DNA of 64,000 bases, taken from positions 18,334,501 through 18,398,500 of the forward strand of contig CATNEN010000039.1 in assembly GCA_950097015.1 (NCBI GenBank). The letters are read 5' to 3'. Positions 60,762 through 64,000 of the stretch are shown one piece after another (within the stretch, counting starts at the first letter, position 1; each line of letters begins with the position of its first letter). The translations under genes and the position numbers were made by a program. Under the pieces are notes generated by a model. That model was given only the letters and a program-made list of their open reading frames with translations. It was not told where the DNA came from and made no database searches. The DNA is from Macrostomum hystrix. Lineage: Eukaryota > Platyhelminthes > Macrostomidae.

Positions 60762-61325
60762 CAATGTCACTCCAAATCCATCCGTGTCACTCCAAATCCA
60801 TCCGTGTCACTCCAAATCCATCCGTGTCACTCCAAATCCATCCGTGTCACTCCAAATCCATCCGTGTCACTCCAAATCCATCCGTGTCACTCCAAATCCA
60901 TCCGTGTCACTCCAAATCCATCCGTGTCACTCCAAATCCATCCGTGTCACTCCAAATCCATCCGTGTCACTCCAAATCCATCCGTGTCACTCCAAATCCA
61001 TCCCTGTCACTCCAAATCCATCCCTGTCACTCCAAATCCATCCCTGTCACTCCAAATCCATTCCTGTCACTCCAAATCCATCCCTGTCACTCCAAATCCA
61101 TCCCTGTCACTACAAATCCATCCCTGTCACTACAAATCCATCCCTGTCACTCCAAATCCATCCCTGTCACTCCAAATCTATCCCTGTCACTCCAAATCCA
61201 CCCCTGTCACTCCAAATCTATCCCTGTCACTCCAAATCCATATCTGTCACTCCAAATCCATCCCTGTCACTCTGAATTCATTCTTGTCACTCCAAATCTA
61301 TCCCTGTCACTCCAAATCCATGCAG
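60762..61325. repeat. 20-bp minisatellite in the LHFPL-like gene
   Basis: About 28 copies of a 20-bp unit (catccgtgtcactccaaatc), the first dozen nearly identical, then a switch to catccctgtcactccaaatc with more variation. It begins 40 bp after the exon donor. Long open frames appear in all three plus frames because the unit lacks stops; none is a gene. Confidence 0.95.
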
Positions 61326-61329
61326 TGCT

Positions 61330-62220
61330 AACTTGTGTATAGAGGGGTGTATGAAATACAGTAGCACTAATGGGAAAAATCCGACCTTCGGCCAGAACCG
61401 TTGAAAATCTCGATGGTCTGAAGGACTGGCAACTTGATTATTGTTTCAGAAGATGTGCAACAAAAAGTTGGCCCATTTTCTTGAGTTTCATGTGCTCATA
61501 TGTAATCACATGGTCACTCAGGTGAATGATCATAAATGAATGTCCTATTTAAGTACATCAGATTCGGTAAGACCTCTCGAATATTTGACCGAACCCAGAA
61601 AACCCACTGAGCACTCTCGACTCTAGAAATAGTCAGTCGACTACTGGCTAGGGCAGCTGTACCGCAGATGCAAAGAAACAAACTGCTTCTGCACAGCAGC
61701 GTTACGATCACATTTTATTCAAATCTCGCTGCAGTTTGATAAGCCCAAGTCACTTCCCTCCTCGTTTAGCCGCGTCCCAATCGTCCATCTAGGCCATGCA
61801 GCTATTAAAGATTTACGATTCCAATAGCGAGGACTTTAGCCAGCTAAGAATAAAGAATGCATTCACTCTGTGCCTGAGAGCCAATAATTTATAGAGCCTT
61901 ATTCCGCATAGTTACCAGGGAGGGGTGGCTGCGAATCCTGTTTTGATTCCTAGAAGTTCTATATTTTCCTCAAACCGAACTGTCCTGGGAGATTTGATAG
62001 ATATTATCAACCCTCCCTTCATGGCGCAGCGTGTGGCACTGTTTAGTTTTGCCACGCCATACAAGTAGGGCGCTGCTCAGCCTCTCTTTTGAGTCGAGTT
62101 CCCCAATAGGACCTAGAATAGGATTTCTCTTATCTCTTATCTACAAGCGACCGGAGTTTGCGTGAGACAGATTTGCGGACTGCCACAGGCAGTGCTGGCC
62201 AATGTCCCATGCCATGAAAA
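61330..62220. other. Unique intronic or intergenic stretch
   Basis: Separates the two 20-bp arrays. No clear exon apart from the weak candidate at 61450-61521. Confidence 0.45.
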
Positions 62221-62225
62221 TTTAA

Positions 62226-63990
62226 TCTTTCAAATCCATCCCCGTCACTCCAAATCCACCCCTGTCACTCCAAATACATCCGTGTCACTCCAAATCCATC
62301 CCCGTCACTCCAAATCCACCCCTGTCACTCCAAATCTATCCCCGTCACTCCAAATACACCCCTGTCACTCCAAATTCATCCCTGTCACTCCAAATCCACC
62401 CCTGGCACTCCAAATCCACCCCTGGCACTCTAAATCCATCCCTGTCACTCCAAATCCATCTCCGTCACTCCCAATCCATCCTTGTCACTCCAAATTCATC
62501 CCTGTCACTCCAAATCCACCCCTGGCACTCCAAATCCATCCCCTGTCACTCCAAATACATCCCTGTCACTCCAAATCCATCCCTATCACTCTAAATCCAT
62601 CCCTGTCACTCCAAATCCACCCTGTCACTCCAAATCCACCCCTGTCACTCCAAATCCATCACTGTCACTCCAAATCCACCCCTGGCACTCTAAATCCACC
62701 CTGTCACTCCAAATCCATCTCCGTCACTCCAAATACATCCCTGTCACTCCAAATCCACCCCTGTCGCTCCAAATACATCCCTGTCACTCCAAATCCATCC
62801 CTGTCACTCCAAATCCATCCCCGTCACTCCAAATACATCCCTGTCACTCCAAATCCATCTCTGTCACTCCAAATCCATTCCTGTCACTTCAAATTCATTC
62901 CTGTCACTTCAAATTCATTCTTGTCACTCCAAATCCATCCCTGTCACTCTAAATCCACCCTGTCACTCCAAATCCATCTCCGTCACTCCAAATTCATTCT
63001 TGTCACTTCAAATCCATTATCGTTACTCCAATTCTATATCTGTCACTCAGATTTTATCCCTGTCATAGCAAACAATGCCTGTCACACCAAATCCATTATC
63101 GTTACTCAAAATTCATTATCGTCTCTCCAAATCTATTATCTTAACTCCAAATCCATTATCTTCACTCCAAATCCATTATCTTCACTCCAAATCCATTATC
63201 TTCACTCCAAATCCATTATCGTCACCCCAAATCCATTATCTTCACTCCAAATCCATTATCGTTACTCAAAATCCATTATAGTTACTCAAAATCCATTATC
63301 GTTACTCAAAAATCATTATCGTTACTCAAAATCCATTATCGTTAGTCAAAATCCATTATCGTTACTCAAAATCCATTATCGTTACTCAAAAATCATTATC
63401 GTTACTCAAAATCCATTATCGTTACTCAAAATCCATTATCGTTACTCAAAATCCATTATCGTTACTCAAAAACCATTATCGTTACTCAAAATCCATTATC
63501 GTTACTCAAAATCCATTATCGTTACTCAATAATCATTATCGTTACTCAAAATCCATTATCGTTACTCAAAATCCATTATAGTTACTCAAAATCCATTATC
63601 GTTACTCAAAAATCATTATCTTTACTCCAAATCCATTATCGTTACTCAAAATACATTATCGTTACTCAAAATCCATTATCGTTACTCAAAATCCATTATA
63701 GTTACTCAAAATCCATTATCGTTACTCAATAATCATTATCGTTACTCAAAATCCATTATCGTTACTCAAAATCCATTATAGTTACTCAAAATCCATTATC
63801 GTTACTCAAAAATCATTATCTTTACTCCAAATCCATTATCGTTACTCAAAATACATTATCGTTACTCAAAATCCATTATCGTTAATCAAAATCCATAATC
63901 GTTAATCAAAATCCATTATCGTTAATCAAAATCCATTATCGTTACTCCCAATCCATTATCGCCACTCCAGTTATATCCCTGTCATAGCAT
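62226..63990. repeat. 20-bp minisatellite, second array, two subtypes
   Basis: 62226-63060 carries the catccctgtcactccaaatc subtype (with ccacc, tacatcc and ttcatt variants and several 1-base-short units). From about 63090 it turns into cattatcgttactcaaaatc, which continues to the end with higher homogeneity. It is the same family as 60762-61325, in the same orientation, and runs close to the right edge. Confidence 0.95.
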
Positions 63991-64000
63991 AATTATATTT

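Noticed and set aside
60745-63532. Several plus-strand frames of 150-456 codons
   Set aside because: They are the 20-bp minisatellite read in three frames; the frames cycle with the repeat and none shows a domain.

Overview
This is an animal (metazoan) nuclear window. The genes are split by short-to-medium introns with GT/AG boundaries, coding exons are GC-richer than the AT-rich non-coding DNA, and the products belong to animal families (CHD1L/ALC1, ALKBH2, METTL9, GM2-activator-like, an ARM-TIR protein, an LHFPL-like tetraspan). The domain set and the ARM-TIR-SAM architecture suggest a lophotrochozoan-type invertebrate, perhaps a flatworm; that placement is an inference.

Layout. (1) 1-6148, minus strand: eight exons encoding the complete two-lobed ATPase of a CHD1L/ALC1-like remodeller; its C-terminal part lies beyond the left edge. 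(2) 6309-6952: a roughly 515-bp copy of part of the ALKBH2 locus, flanked by a 60-bp direct duplication, upstream of CHD1L. (3) 7149-17216: about 10 kb of a 24-bp minisatellite with higher-order structure. (4) 17510-18872, minus: the two main exons of ALKBH2, followed upstream by more of the 24-bp family. (5) 22205-25345, minus: four exons of METTL9. (6) 25450-33345: mostly minisatellites, including a 3.4-kb array of a 34-bp unit. (7) 33399-35039, minus: an unrecognised Gln-rich protein. (8) 35-41 kb: gene-poor, with two non-autonomous DNA transposons whose terminal inverted repeats are built of subrepeats. (9) 41126-44012, minus: a three-exon ARM-TIR-SAM gene with a LINE relic and a SINE in one intron. 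(10) 45571-46283: a hAT-type MITE with a perfect 8-bp target duplication. (11) 47368-49499, minus: an unrecognised three-exon, three-TM protein. (12) 49940-57911, minus: a tandem cluster of GM2-activator-like secreted proteins (three intact genes, one exon-deleted pseudogene, fragments and an inverted relic). (13) 60318 onward, plus strand: first recognisable exon of an LHFPL-like tetraspan gene, with 20-bp minisatellites filling the following region to the window end.

Two themes run through the window. Minisatellites, each with its own unit (16-47 bp), occupy introns or flanks of most genes in the left half and at the right end. The GM2-activator cluster shows duplication in progress, with intact copies sharing exon phases, cysteine pattern and a conserved TATA/GATA-motif promoter layout. 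Splice sites were set by hand from GT/AG signals, phase continuity and remembered family similarity; no transcript or database was consulted.
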